24,598 bases of DNA from JBGSUZ01 sp964404895 (GCA_964404895.1 CAYOLV010000010.1:1-24598); one strand, 5' to 3'; positions 7,049-16,622 are shown, numbered from the stretch's first letter. Translations and numbers: made by a program. The notes: generated from the letters alone by a model not told the origin.

Positions 7049-8434
7049 ATGAAATATAGTATGAGAACAAAATTAACAGCATCGTTTGCTGCAACAGCCC
7101 TTATTTGTGTTATTTTGATAGGGCTGTTTTCTAATATTCAGCTAGAGAAACACTTTAAAGAATATGTTCTTCAGAACCAGTTAAAAGAAAATCAAGAAAT
7201 GGTTGATCTGATTGGGTCGATAGCATATCAAAATGGTAAATGGGACATCCATAAAATCGAGAATATTGGTATTTTTGCATTAAAGCAGGGTTTGATCCTT
7301 CAAATAAAAGATCAAAATGGTGAGAAAATATGGGATTCTTTTATGACATTGAGTGAAGACTCGCAGAAAAATATGCAAGGAATAAACCAGAATTTAATGA
7401 ATCAAATTTCAGATACAAAAAAAGAAATTACAAAAAAAACGTACCCAGTTTTAGATGAGAATAAAGTGTTGGGAACGGTTGAAATAACTTTCTATGGATC
7501 AGTCAACTACAATGAGATTGATATACACTTTGTCAGAACACTTAATATGGTATTCCTTTTTGTGGGTATATTTTCTTTAATAATGTCTATGATTGTTGGT
7601 GTAATTTTGTCGGATAGAATTACTAGACCGATTGTTCGTGTTATTAGAAAAGCTCAGTTGATAGCAAGTGGAACTTATGAGGAACGGAGTGTTGAAAACT
7701 CGAGCACACGTGAAATTAGCGATTTAACTCAAAGTATAAATGACTTAGCCATTACATTAGAAGCTCAGGAGAAACTAAGAAAGCGCTTGACGGGAGATGT
7801 GGCCCACGAACTACGTACACCGATGGCAACACTTCATAGTCATATGGAGGCCATGATTGACGGCGTATGGGAGCCGACAGTTGAACGATTGATAAGTTGT
7901 GATGAGGAAATAAATAGAATAATAAGATTGGTAAGTGATTTAGAGAAATTGGCCCATTATGAAAGTGAAAATTTAGTACTTAATAAGTCAAGTTTTAAAG
8001 CAAAAGATTTTTTGGAACATTTAGTTAAGGCATTTGAAGCAGAGTTTGCTAAATTGGGCATTACGCCAATGATTGACTGCGATGAAAGTATTTTTGTTGC
8101 TGATCGAGATAAATTAAGTCAAGTTTTTATTAATTTGATATCGAACGCATTGAAGTTCACACCATCTGGGGGAATGATTAAAATAAGTGTTAAAGAAGAT
8201 ACGCATCAGATTGATATAATTGTTGCAGACAATGGACAAGGAATTTCAGCTCAGGATTTAACACATATATTTGAAAGATTTTATAGAGCAGATGTTTCGC
8301 GTAATAGAAAGACTGGTGGATCTGGAATCGGACTTTCTTTAGTAAAAGCTATTGTTGAAGCCCATGGAGGTACAATTATAGTATCAAGTGAACCAGGAAA
8401 AGGAACACAATTCACTATGCATTTTCCTAACTAA
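7049..8434 (+). CDS. Sensor histidine kinase partner
   Basis: This is a 461-residue membrane kinase. TM1 lies near residues 8-30, an external sensor region of about 130 residues follows, and TM2 lies near 165-193. A HAMP linker comes next, then the dimerisation domain with the phosphorylated His253 (VAHELRTP). The ATPase domain has the N box (INLISNALKFTPSGG), G1 (DNGQGIS) and G2 (GSGIGLSLVKAIVEAHGG). The ATG at 7049 follows the regulator stop by one base, with GGTGG as a weak ribosome site. Its overall plan matches CusS/BaeS-type kinases. The external region shows no obvious Met- or His-rich metal site, so the ligand is not evident from the sequence; copper is inferred from context. Confidence 0.92.
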   Translation: MKYSMRTKLTASFAATALICVILIGLFSNIQLEKHFKEYVLQNQLKENQEMVDLIGSIAYQNGKWDIHKIENIGIFALKQGLILQIKDQNGEKIWDSFMTLSEDSQKNMQGINQNLMNQISDTKKEITKKTYPVLDENKVLGTVEITFYGSVNYNEIDIHFVRTLNMVFLFVGIFSLIMSMIVGVILSDRITRPIVRVIRKAQLIASGTYEERSVENSSTREISDLTQSINDLAITLEAQEKLRKRLTGDVAHELRTPMATLHSHMEAMIDGVWEPTVERLISCDEEINRIIRLVSDLEKLAHYESENLVLNKSSFKAKDFLEHLVKAFEAEFAKLGITPMIDCDESIFVADRDKLSQVFINLISNALKFTPSGGMIKISVKEDTHQIDIIVADNGQGISAQDLTHIFERFYRADVSRNRKTGGSGIGLSLVKAIVEAHGGTIIVSSEPGKGTQFTMHFPN

Positions 8435-8474
8435 ATAAGTAGAAGATAACTTTATTTTCATTTTTACGACTAAT

Positions 8475-8507
8475 CTCCATAAAATCTACATTTAATCATG
8501 GCATAAT
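8475..8507 (+). promoter_or_regulatory. Regulon motif site C upstream of copA
   Basis: CTCCATAAAATCTACAT at 8475-8491 is followed 10 bases later by CATAAT (8502-8507), one mismatch from TATAAT. The geometry is identical to sites A and B. An alternative -10 is TAGAAT at 8515-8520. Confidence 0.7.
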
Positions 8508-8518
8508 CAAATTATAGA

Positions 8519-8535
8519 ATACCCCTATGGGGTAT
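8519..8535 (+). promoter_or_regulatory. CsoR-type operator of copA
   Basis: ATACCCCTATGGGGTAT is a perfect 7+7 palindrome with a 3-base centre. It matches the G/C-tract operators known for the copper repressor CsoR in front of copZA in Firmicutes. It lies downstream of the likely -10 and 31 bases before the copA start, where a repressor would block transcription. No csoR gene is present in the window. Confidence 0.75.
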
Positions 8536-8565
8536 ACACGAAACTTAGTAAATTGAGGTGAGAAA

Positions 8566-11391
8566 ATGAAATCGATACAGTTAAAAATTGGTGGGATGAC
8601 CTGTTCTGCTTGTGCGAAAGCCATTGAAAGAGCAGTTGGTAAATTACCAAGCACATCGGAAGTTTCTGTAAATTATGCAACTGAGAAATTAAGCTTGACC
8701 TATGATGAACAACTTTTAATGCTGGAGGAGGTAAAAAAGGCTGTAGTAAAGGCTGGTTATGAAGTGATTGAAGCCGAGACAGGAAAGGAGATTACTATTC
8801 CAATAGGTGGCATGACCTGCTCGTCGTGTGCAGCTGCGATTGAAAAAGCAACTGGCAAACTACCAGGTGTTGAAATGGCTTCGGTAAATTTTGCCACTGA
8901 AAAGCTTAAAATTAAATATGATCCTAGTAAAATAAGAATTTCTGAAATTAAGCAAGCAGTTATTAAGGCTGGCTATCAGCCACTTGAAATTGATAATACT
9001 CAGCAAATTGATAGCGATAAGTTGCGAAAAGAAAAAGAAATTAAAGTATTGTGGAAAAAGTTTATAGTATCCCTTGTTTTTTCAGTACCACTTCTCTATA
9101 TAGCCATGGGAGGTATGCTTGGATGGCCCCTTCCATCCTTTTTATCTCCTATGGAATATCCACTAGTTTATGCTCTAATAGAACTAGTACTTGTAATACC
9201 TGTCGTAATAGCAGGCAATAGATTTTATACCGTTGGATTCACTGCTATATGGCGTAGACAGCCCAATATGGACTCACTTATAGCGATGGGAACATCTGCT
9301 GCTGTTTTGTATAGTATTTATTCAACCTATAGAATTTCTTTAGCCGATTTTCAGTTTGTTGAGGATTTATATTTCGAAACAGCTGGCGTTATCATTACAC
9401 TGATATTGCTTGGTAAGGCTTTAGAGGCAGTTTCGAAAGGTCGTACCTCTGAGGCAATAAAAAAACTCATGGGTTTAGCCCCTAAGACTGCGCTTGTCCT
9501 TCAAGGTGATCAGGAAATTGAAATACCCATTGAAGAGGTAGAAGTTGGAGATATTATAATAGTTAAGCCTGGTTCGAAGATTCCTGTGGATGGCGAAATT
9601 GTCGAAGGGCATACTGCTGTGGATGAGTCCATGCTGACAGGTGAAAGTATGCCTGTTGAGAAGTCAAAAGGGGATAAAGTAATTGGTGCGAGCCTTAATA
9701 AAAATGGATCTATTATGTTTAGAGCGACTCGTGTTGGGAGCGATACTGCATTAGCTCAAATTATCAAGTTAGTTGAAGATGCTCAGGGTTCAAAAGCGCC
9801 AATCGCTCATTTAGCAGACGTTGTTTCAGGGTACTTTGTACCTGTAGTCTTTGTCATTGCGACTTTGTCAGCTTTACTTTGGTATATCAGTGGTGAATCA
9901 GAAGTGTTTTCCCTTACAATATTTATTGCAGTCTTAGTAATAGCTTGCCCTTGTGCACTTGGTCTGGCTACACCAACAGCAATAATGGTTGGGACTGGAA
10001 AAGGTGCAGAAAATGGTGTTCTCATTAAAGGTGGCGAAGCCCTCGAGATCGCACACAAAATTAAAACAATTGTATTTGATAAAACTGGAACAATAACAGA
10101 AGGGAAACCACAAGTTACAGACATTATTGTTTCGGAAAGTATAGAAAGTAATGAACTTTTACGCCTTGCGGCATCGGCAGAAAAAGGTTCTGAGCACCCG
10201 TTGGGGGATGCAATTGTAAAAGGCGCTGAGAAATTAAATCTCACCCTGAAAAAGGTAGATTATTTTCAAGCAATTCCTGGACATGGGATACAAGTGACAA
10301 TTGATGGTCAAACACTTTATTTAGGTAATAAGAAACTTATGAATGAAAAAGGCATTGATTTAAGTGATTACATTGTACAAGCAGATCGATTGGCAGATGA
10401 GGGAAAAACGCCGATGTACATCTCTATAGACTCTAAACTTAAAGGTCTAATAGCAGTTGCGGATGTGCTCAAACCGTCTAGCCTGGCAGCCATCAAAACA
10501 TTGCATAAGATGGGAATTGAAGTAGCAATGATAACTGGCGATAATAGAAAAACTGCTGAGGCTATTGCAAGACAAGTAGGGATTGATCGTGTCCTCGCTG
10601 AAGTATTACCACAAGACAAAGCTAATGAGGTCAAGAAACTCCAGTTGGAAGGTAAAAAAGTGGCAATGGTTGGTGATGGTATAAATGATGCACCTGCACT
10701 GGCTCAAGCAGATATTGGAATAGCTATTGGAAGTGGAACAGATGTTGCAATGGAGTCAGCCGATATTGTGTTGATGCGTAGCGATCTTATGGATGTTCCA
10801 ACAGCACTGCAACTCAGCAAAAGCACAATTCGCAATATAAAGCAGAATCTATTTTGGGCATTTGCATACAATGTTGCGGGCATCCCTGTAGCGGCGGGCT
10901 TACTCTATGCTTTTGGAGGACCAAAGCTTAATCCAATTATTGCAGCAGCTGCAATGTCTTTAAGCTCTGTATCAGTTTTGACAAATGCATTAAGACTAAA
11001 AAAATTCAAACCGTTCGCTAAAGAAGTAATAAGTAATACTACAATCGATATGATGCATGGTGAGTTCAAAGTTGTTATTGTTAACGAAAAGAACCTGAAT
11101 AAAGCAGAAATTATAAAAAATAGCACTATTGCGACTGAATTAGAAATGCCAAGTGTTGAAAAGTTAATCTTTGCGGTTGAAGAGACTCATAATACCGATG
11201 ACATTCCTATACCAAAACAAGTAATAAATGAAATGAGTGTGGAGAATCAACTTGTTAATGAAAATGACTTGGAAAAGTATCTGAAAGTTGGTGCACGCAT
11301 TTTGGTTACAGTTGGTGCAGCGTTCGGCACTATTGCATATTTTGAACTGAAAAAACAAAAAAGAATAACTACAAACAAAAGAAAGAGGTGA
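8566..11391 (+). CDS. copA: Copper-exporting P1B-type ATPase CopA
   Basis: This 941-residue ATPase pumps Cu(I) out of the cytoplasm. Two HMA domains carry GMTCSAC (Cys13/Cys16) and GMTCSSC (Cys85/Cys88). The membrane copper site is CPC at 461-463, and the Cu(I) signatures AYNVAGIP and MSLSS lie in the last two helices. Catalytic motifs include DKTGT with Asp505 phosphorylated, SEHPLG and GDGIND near 703-708. GAGGTGAG precedes the ATG. The usual protein ends shortly after LKKFKP. Here about 125 further residues follow, poor in recognisable motifs and ending in a hydrophobic stretch (GARILVTVGAAFGTIAYF) and a basic tail, which looks like an extra membrane helix. The copper chaperone gene follows at once. 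Control is probably double: motif site C and a CsoR-type operator. Confidence 0.96.
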   Translation: MKSIQLKIGGMTCSACAKAIERAVGKLPSTSEVSVNYATEKLSLTYDEQLLMLEEVKKAVVKAGYEVIEAETGKEITIPIGGMTCSSCAAAIEKATGKLPGVEMASVNFATEKLKIKYDPSKIRISEIKQAVIKAGYQPLEIDNTQQIDSDKLRKEKEIKVLWKKFIVSLVFSVPLLYIAMGGMLGWPLPSFLSPMEYPLVYALIELVLVIPVVIAGNRFYTVGFTAIWRRQPNMDSLIAMGTSAAVLYSIYSTYRISLADFQFVEDLYFETAGVIITLILLGKALEAVSKGRTSEAIKKLMGLAPKTALVLQGDQEIEIPIEEVEVGDIIIVKPGSKIPVDGEIVEGHTAVDESMLTGESMPVEKSKGDKVIGASLNKNGSIMFRATRVGSDTALAQIIKLVEDAQGSKAPIAHLADVVSGYFVPVVFVIATLSALLWYISGESEVFSLTIFIAVLVIACPCALGLATPTAIMVGTGKGAENGVLIKGGEALEIAHKIKTIVFDKTGTITEGKPQVTDIIVSESIESNELLRLAASAEKGSEHPLGDAIVKGAEKLNLTLKKVDYFQAIPGHGIQVTIDGQTLYLGNKKLMNEKGIDLSDYIVQADRLADEGKTPMYISIDSKLKGLIAVADVLKPSSLAAIKTLHKMGIEVAMITGDNRKTAEAIARQVGIDRVLAEVLPQDKANEVKKLQLEGKKVAMVGDGINDAPALAQADIGIAIGSGTDVAMESADIVLMRSDLMDVPTALQLSKSTIRNIKQNLFWAFAYNVAGIPVAAGLLYAFGGPKLNPIIAAAAMSLSSVSVLTNALRLKKFKPFAKEVISNTTIDMMHGEFKVVIVNEKNLNKAEIIKNSTIATELEMPSVEKLIFAVEETHNTDDIPIPKQVINEMSVENQLVNENDLEKYLKVGARILVTVGAAFGTIAYFELKKQKRITTNKRKR

Positions 11392-11396
11392 AAAAA

Positions 11397-11606
11397 ATGG
11401 AAAAAACTATTTTGATTTCTGGTATGACTTGTGGACACTGTGTGAAAAGAGTAGAAAATGCACTGCTGGGTGTAAGCGGCGTTGTCGCTGTTGTAGTGAA
11501 CCTCGAAGAAAAGAACGCTGTTGTTGAATTAAATGTAGATGTTGACGATAATCTTCTTAAGGAAGCGATTGACGATGTAGGATATGAAGTGGAATCTATT
11601 CTGTAG
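11397..11606 (+). CDS. copZ: Copper chaperone CopZ
   Basis: This is a 69-residue single HMA domain with the Cu(I)-binding GMTCGHC motif and the typical ending VGYEVESIL. It delivers copper to the HMA domains or membrane site of CopA. The ATG at 11397 uses GAGGTG at 11385-11390, which overlaps the copA stop, so the two genes are coupled in one operon. A GTG at 11388 is in frame but lies on that ribosome site. A decayed copy of the same gene exists at 17066-17273. Confidence 0.93.
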   Translation: MEKTILISGMTCGHCVKRVENALLGVSGVVAVVVNLEEKNAVVELNVDVDDNLLKEAIDDVGYEVESIL

Positions 11607-11639
11607 CTACATGGATTCTACATGAAACTATGATAAAGT
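11607..11639 (+). promoter_or_regulatory. Regulon motif site D before the truncated gene
   Basis: CTACATGGATTCTACAT at 11607-11623 has two perfect CTACAT/TCTACAT-type halves 11 bp apart. TAAAGT (11634-11639) sits at the standard distance. It is the duplicated counterpart of site E (offset 5667) and now faces only a gene remnant. Confidence 0.55.
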
Positions 11640-11665
11640 TAGTCATATGTGAATGGAGGTATTAA

Positions 11666-11765
11666 ATGGCAGGTAGAAATAGATTGAAATTAAAGTACGT
11701 GGAATGACATATGCTTTAGTTTTCACGAAAATCTTGACCGACTCTTATATAACTCATAGAGGTGA
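11666..11765 (+). pseudogene. Truncated 5' fragment of the fusion gene
   Basis: Leader, ribosome site (GGAGGT) and the first codons (MAGRNRLKL) match those of the intact gene at 17333 almost base for base. The GGAATGAC(A/T)T(A/G)TGCT stretch of the HMA motif is still visible, but the reading frame stops at a TGA by 11707 and similarity fades by about 11765. The metal-binding cysteines are gone. This is a remnant of a second HMA-TauE/SafE gene copy, lying directly behind copZ, where the ancestral operon order is still visible. Confidence 0.8.
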
Positions 11766-12333
11766 AGCTTGTTATTAGTAGCTAGTCGTCGTTTAATAAT
11801 CATAGGATTAGTTTTATAAACTGCCTTGTCCACACACAATATAATAACGTATGGAAAAGGCAGTTTGAGTGTTCGTAAATAATAATCCAGAATGATTTTA
11901 AGATTTTAAAAAGATTTTAATAAACATGATATTGTTGATTAAGCATGCTTAGATTTGAATTAAGGGAATTTGTATAATCTCATTTTGTCAAAATACGAGA
12001 TTGGGTTTATCGCTCACCAACAGCCCTATTTACGAAGTCTATTGGTTATTTTGTAAGTGTTAAATTAATGAAATTTGGAAAAGGCTTGATCTTTGGCATG
12101 AATGTTTACATTTCATCTTGACTAACGTAGAATGACTAGTAGGAAAGACTTTTATGAAATTGAATGTTTTAGCTTTATATCAGTAGCAAACTCCAGTAAA
12201 GCCGTTTGATTGTCAAACTTTCGATGCTGATCTTAGACCTTTATACTCTGGTGGAGAGATTCTTATTCTCATAATTTTATTATAGCAAAATTTGTTTCAT
12301 GTTGTAACCATGAATTCCATAGGAGAGTAATTA
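11766..12333 (+). other. Intergenic stretch without a gene
   Basis: I see no coding region in these roughly 570 A/T-rich bases. Visible structure is the hairpin at 11818-11866, three near-tandem GATTTTAA words around 11893-11922 and a perfect 12-bp palindrome TAAGCATGCTTA at 11940-11951. The 3' end should hold the promoter of the GGDEF gene, but I cannot place it with confidence. Confidence 0.5.
11818..11866 (+). repeat. Large imperfect hairpin
   Basis: AAACTGCCTT (11818-11827) pairs with AAGGCAGTTT (11857-11866), and internal TCCA (11829-11832) pairs with TGGA (11852-11855). There is one unpaired base on each side and a 19-base A/T-rich loop. No run of T follows on either strand, so it is not a standard terminator. 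It may be a small mobile-element remnant or an RNA structure. Confidence 0.55.
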
Positions 12334-13361
12334 ATGAATGGGTCAAGGAATCTGAAGTTGTTGGCATTGTTATTGATAATTGGCGTACTGTTCGGGGCAT
12401 CATTTCACTTTATAATCATGCCTATATTTGGAGATAGTCTAATCCATTGCATCAATTTGGGTATTTTTTTGGAGGAATATCCTACTTGATAACACAAATG
12501 ATATATATACGGGTTGATACGTTAAAAAAAACCATCAAGGCTCTTATGTTTGATAATGCAATGGATAAACTTACAGGAGTATTTAACCGGAGAGCCTTTG
12601 ATAATACTCTAGCTAAATTAGATTATGCTGAATTATATTCAATGGTATTTATCGATATCGATGATTTTAAGAAATTTAATGATTGGTATGGTCATCAGGT
12701 TGGTGATGAAGTATTGGCAAAGGTTGCTCATGTAATCCAGTCAAGTCTCCGAAGGAATGATAGTGTATATCGATATGGCGGCGAGGAGTTTGTTGTTATT
12801 CTTCAGGATTGTACAAAGCAATGTGCTTTGGAAATAGCTGAGAAGATTAGAAGAAATGTCAGTGGTCTTGAAATACAGTCTTGTCTTAACGTCACGGTGT
12901 CGCTCGGCGTGGCAACATATCCTGATGATGGCGAGACTGTAAATCGAATCGTTGAGGCCAGTGACAGCTCTTTGTTGTTGGCAAAAAACTTAGGAAAAAA
13001 CAGGACTCAAGCGTTTAGCTCGAGAATTCTTTACAGCACTGGTGTCAATAAAGAGAACCAAAATTCGAAGCTTAATTGTTGGGAGTACAAGAAATGCGGG
13101 AGGCAACCAGGTGGTGAAAATGTGAATGAGCTTGGTGTGTGCGCCGCATCAACAGATCAATCTCTAGACCTCATCCACGGGGGGAAGAATTGCGGTAGAA
13201 CGTGCTGGGTAATCAGCGGAACTTATTGTAAAGGAGCAGTGCAAGGCACTTTTGCACAAAAGTATAGGGACTGCCAGATATGCGATTTTTACCTACTTGT
13301 GGAAAAACAGGAAGGGGATCACTTCAAGCTTTCGGCTGTTTTAATGAGCAACAATCAATAA
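12334..13361 (+). pseudogene. GGDEF diguanylate cyclase, frameshifted in a T7 run
   Basis: Translation should start at ATG 12334 (AGGAGAG at 12321-12327) and gives a first membrane helix. The frame then ends at TGA 12487. Adding one T to the T7 run at 12464-12470 joins it smoothly to the downstream frame as INLGIFFGGISYLITQ, a second helix. A GGDEF domain follows, with RYGGEEF (active site) and RRND (inhibitory RxxD site), so the intact enzyme would make cyclic di-GMP and be product-inhibited. The C-terminal part is Cys-rich (CWEYKKCGR ... CGRTCW ... CQIC), resembling the two-CW domain. A TTG start at 12447 could still express the GGDEF part without the first helix. It may be a pseudogene, a phase-variable gene or a gene read by slippage. 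Confidence 0.82.
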
Positions 13362-13425
13362 TAATTTTTAAGCGCGTTGACGAAAAGTTCACACAAATTA
13401 AATAGCAACCATAAGGAGGAGTATT

Positions 13426-15132
13426 GTGTTTAAAAATATGAAAATTGGTCAGAGATTGATTCTATGTTTCTTAGTGGTATCATTTCTGATGGCGGGCGTC
13501 GGAGTTATCGGAATTACACAAATGAATCGTATCAATATTAATTCGGAAATAATGTATACAGATAATCTGCTGCATCTTAGAAAAGTAGGTATGCTGAAGG
13601 AAAACTTTCTTCAAATCCATTCAGATCTGGTCTTGCTGATGAATAGTAAAGATGCAGCAAAAAAGCAGAGTCTTGAAGCAGAGATCAAAAGACTCACTGA
13701 CGAGAATATGATGATTTCCGAGGAATTTAAAAATTCTACAGTTCCCAGTGCAGAAAGCAAATTATTTGCAGCTTTTAACGAAAACCATGAAATGTACATG
13801 ATGGCACGAAACGCATTGATGGAAGCCATTGATAAGAATAAAATTGACAAAGTTGATGACGCTTTCATGAAAGTGGAAGAAGCCCGTCAGATGACCTTTG
13901 ACAGCATCAACGCACTTATTGAGGGAAATTTACAGGAAGCCAAGGAGGCTAGCGAGGCAAATGCCCTTATTTATGCGGATGCATTTAAACTCATGGCCAT
14001 TATCGTAACAGTGGGGTTCATATGTGCAATTGCTCTTGGTCTGTTAATCTCCAACGCTATTGCCCGTCAGATTAAAAAAGTTTTGTTCTTTGCGGATTCT
14101 CTGAGTGAAGGGGATTTGACCAGTAAAATTGATTTAGACTCAAAAGATGAAATAGGTATGTTAGCTGTGGCATTAAATCGTGCAGGAGATAACACAAAGA
14201 ATCTATTGGCTGCAATCATTGCAACTTCGAAGGAAATTAATAAATCTAGCGAAGGGTTAACTACTTCTATTGAAGATATCTCAGAAAAAGTGTCTAGTAT
14301 TAGCAAGTCTGCTATTGAAATAGCTTCAAGTACCGGTGAGCTGAGCGCAACTACAGAAGAGGTAAATGCTTCTATTGAGGAGATCAATTCAAACTCGAAT
14401 GAGCTTTCAGGAAAAGCAAAGGATGGTGATGCTGCTTCGAAAGAAATTCAAATTCGTGCAGCTGAAATCAAGGATAAGGGCTTGAAAGCAATTGACTTTT
14501 CTAAAGCGGTATACAAGGATAAACAGACAAACATAATGAAGGCCATTGAAGATGGAAAAGTCGTTGAGGAAATTAAGATTTTGGCCGATTCTATTGCCAC
14601 CATTGCCACCCAGACTAATCTCCTCGCTTTGAATGCGGCAATCGAATCAGCCAGAGCCGGTGAGATGGGCAAGGGGTTCGCGGTTGTGGCAGATGAAATA
14701 CGCAAACTAGCCGAACAATCCTCAAGAAGTGTTTCAGATATTCACAGTACAATCACGCAAGTAAACGACGCATTTGGAAACTTGTCAATAAATACACAGG
14801 ATATTCTAACGTTTATTGAGAATAATGTTAATCCCGATTATGAAATGTTCCTTGAAACTGCTATAAAATATGAAAAAGACGCAGCTTTTATCAAAGACAT
14901 GTCAGAAGAAATTGCTCGTGGGAGTAGCATGATCCTTCATGCAATAGAACAAACCAGTGATGCAATAGAAACTGTAGCTGAAACGGCCCAAGATACTGCT
15001 TCCATTACGGATGGAATATTGCAAAGTGTTCAGCATACCACCTTAGCAATAGACGATGTATCCAGATTGGCTGATGCTCAGTCAAAACTTTCGGAAGAGC
15101 TCAACTTGTTAATTTCGAAATTCAAGATTTGA
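13426..15132 (+). CDS. Methyl-accepting chemotaxis protein
   Basis: This is a 568-residue receptor that signals to CheA/CheW. It starts at GTG 13426 with AAGGAGGA just upstream. TM1 lies near residues 10-32, then a four-helix-bundle type sensor domain of about 150 residues, TM2 near 188-208, a HAMP segment (ISNAIARQIKKVLFFADSLSEGDL) and a long cytoplasmic coiled coil. The conserved hairpin tip is intact: QTNLLALNAAIESARAGE followed by GFAVVADEIRKLAEQ. The insert around NPDYEMFLETAIKYEKDAAF is usual for this receptor class. It sits 64 bases after the GGDEF gene and 55 before the insertion sequence. Its ligand is unknown; being placed inside the copper region does not prove a metal sensor. Confidence 0.93.
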   Translation: MFKNMKIGQRLILCFLVVSFLMAGVGVIGITQMNRININSEIMYTDNLLHLRKVGMLKENFLQIHSDLVLLMNSKDAAKKQSLEAEIKRLTDENMMISEEFKNSTVPSAESKLFAAFNENHEMYMMARNALMEAIDKNKIDKVDDAFMKVEEARQMTFDSINALIEGNLQEAKEASEANALIYADAFKLMAIIVTVGFICAIALGLLISNAIARQIKKVLFFADSLSEGDLTSKIDLDSKDEIGMLAVALNRAGDNTKNLLAAIIATSKEINKSSEGLTTSIEDISEKVSSISKSAIEIASSTGELSATTEEVNASIEEINSNSNELSGKAKDGDAASKEIQIRAAEIKDKGLKAIDFSKAVYKDKQTNIMKAIEDGKVVEEIKILADSIATIATQTNLLALNAAIESARAGEMGKGFAVVADEIRKLAEQSSRSVSDIHSTITQVNDAFGNLSINTQDILTFIENNVNPDYEMFLETAIKYEKDAAFIKDMSEEIARGSSMILHAIEQTSDAIETVAETAQDTASITDGILQSVQHTTLAIDDVSRLADAQSKLSEELNLLISKFKI

Positions 15133-15187
15133 ATTTGAAGTAGGATAACCCTTGCTAGGCACAGGAATATGAAAACTTGTGTCCTCT

Positions 15188-16622
15188 TAATTAGATTGAC
15201 CTGATAAAATATGTTTTTCAAAAGCGAACTGCATAAAAAATGAGCGTGTATTGGTGTAAGTATCTTTATTTTGCACTATATCACCCCTCATTAGGTGATA
15301 TTAATCACATTAGCAACCTCGCTACTTTACGTAAGTTATGGGCGAGTATCCCATAACCACACCAAGTAGAGGTCCGTTCATGCCCCTCAAGTAACTTCGC
15401 CTTAAATTAAATGTCCTTTTAAGGCAACTGATGCGCGCTTCTACTCCGGCTCTAAAACGCTGAAGCAATTTAAATTTTGGCGTACTCTCATGCGCTTTAA
15501 CGCATCTTCCTTTTTACTAGAGTAGTAGCCACGATCTGTTGCCACTACTCGGGGTGCCTTTTGAAAGATCATCTCATGATGTTCAATAGCATCAACAATT
15601 AGAGTTTTATCTGAAGGGTAGCCTTTATGAACACTATACCCTGTAACGATTCTTTCTTGTACTTCTTGGATCTGAAATTCACCAAATTCTACACGTTTAC
15701 TGAGCTTTTCTTTTGCGATTGGCCGGGCATCGATATCAAAAATACTTACGATTCTGTTTTCTGATTTTCCACCTGCATTAAGAGTTCTGATTGAGTAATG
15801 ACCAATTCAATAACCTGTACTGTTTCAAGTAGCGTTTGCTTTACGGATTGATTCTTAAGGTTCTCTGGTATAAGTTTTTTCAACATCGACTGTGCTTTTT
15901 TAATGTTACCTTAGCCGCGTCAGCCATTTGACCAGTTATTTTTCTTACTTCAACTTTGGTTTCTTGGGTTCTTTTGCGCACTATTTTATTAATGCTCAAG
16001 AGCTTGCGCTTCATCTCTTTCGTTTTCTTTTTATCTTTTTTTTTATATTTTTGCCACATTGGCCTTGTGCCTTGCTCATTGTGTTTTCTAACTTCTGGAC
16101 GCCTTTAAAAATCAGTTCTGCATCAGTTGGGTACGAAATGTTTGATTCGACTTCGGTTGTGTCAATGTGCAACTTTGTGCCTTTAATGACTTTCTGTATT
16201 CTTAGTTCTAGGATAAAATTGTCATTTAACTATTGAATTATTCTACTACCATATTTTTAAGTAATCTTCATCATGGCCGTATCCGTTGGTGCATCCATAT
16301 CCAGAGGAATATGGCAAAACTTTTTATACATTGGGGTTTTTGAAACAACTACAGATAAATCCTCAAAACTCAGAACCAAGTAAAATTTCAATACCATCAT
16401 TAGTATAAAAAACCGTACAGGTGCAGTTGGTCGCCCACGCATCGTATAAAATCTCTTGACGATTGGTTCTTCAAAAATAATATTGTTGAGCAATACATCC
16501 ATTTTCTCGAGTTCAGGTGTTAGTGTAAGCAGGGAAGACGGTAAAAGTTGATCATATACACTGGAATGATTTTCTTTTTGCTTTTTGAGGTTTTTATCGA
16601 ATTTATCAGGTCAATCTAATTA
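15188..16622. mobile_element. Degenerate insertion sequence with 21-bp terminal repeats
   Basis: Perfect inverted repeats bound the element: 15188-15208 (core AGATTGACCTGATAAA) and its reverse complement at 16602-16622. The outermost bases form the palindrome TAATTA on both sides, so AATT may be a duplicated target. The 1435-bp interior encodes a broken transposase on the minus strand. The terminal repeats are intact although the gene is ruined, so the element could only move with a transposase supplied from elsewhere. Confidence 0.85.
15305..16599 (-). pseudogene. Decayed DDE transposase (IS5/IS1182-like)
   Basis: Read on the minus strand, the readable N-terminal part includes a DUF772-like segment (TMRGRPTAPVRFFILMMVLK ... 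FCHIPLD). It hits an in-frame TAA at 16257-16259 and a TAG at 16230-16232. The same frame continues with HIDTTEVESNISYPTDAEL, which carries the first catalytic Asp region, and is then lost near 16010. Later pieces appear in other frames, such as VEARISCLKRTFNLRRSYLRG and the tail GYGILAHNLRKVARLLM ending near 15305. At least two stops and several frameshifts are needed to explain this, so no functional transposase can be made. The resemblance is to the family often annotated ISNCY or IS1182; the exact family is uncertain. Confidence 0.85.

Noticed and set aside
9807..10244. Minus-strand open frame of 145 residues inside copA
   Set aside because: It is a shadow of the copA coding frame, with no ribosome site and no recognisable domain.
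15928..16236. Plus-strand open frame of 102 residues inside the IS
   Set aside because: It is antisense to the readable transposase segment HIDTTEVESNISYPTDAEL and has a Phe-rich sequence typical of a shadow frame.
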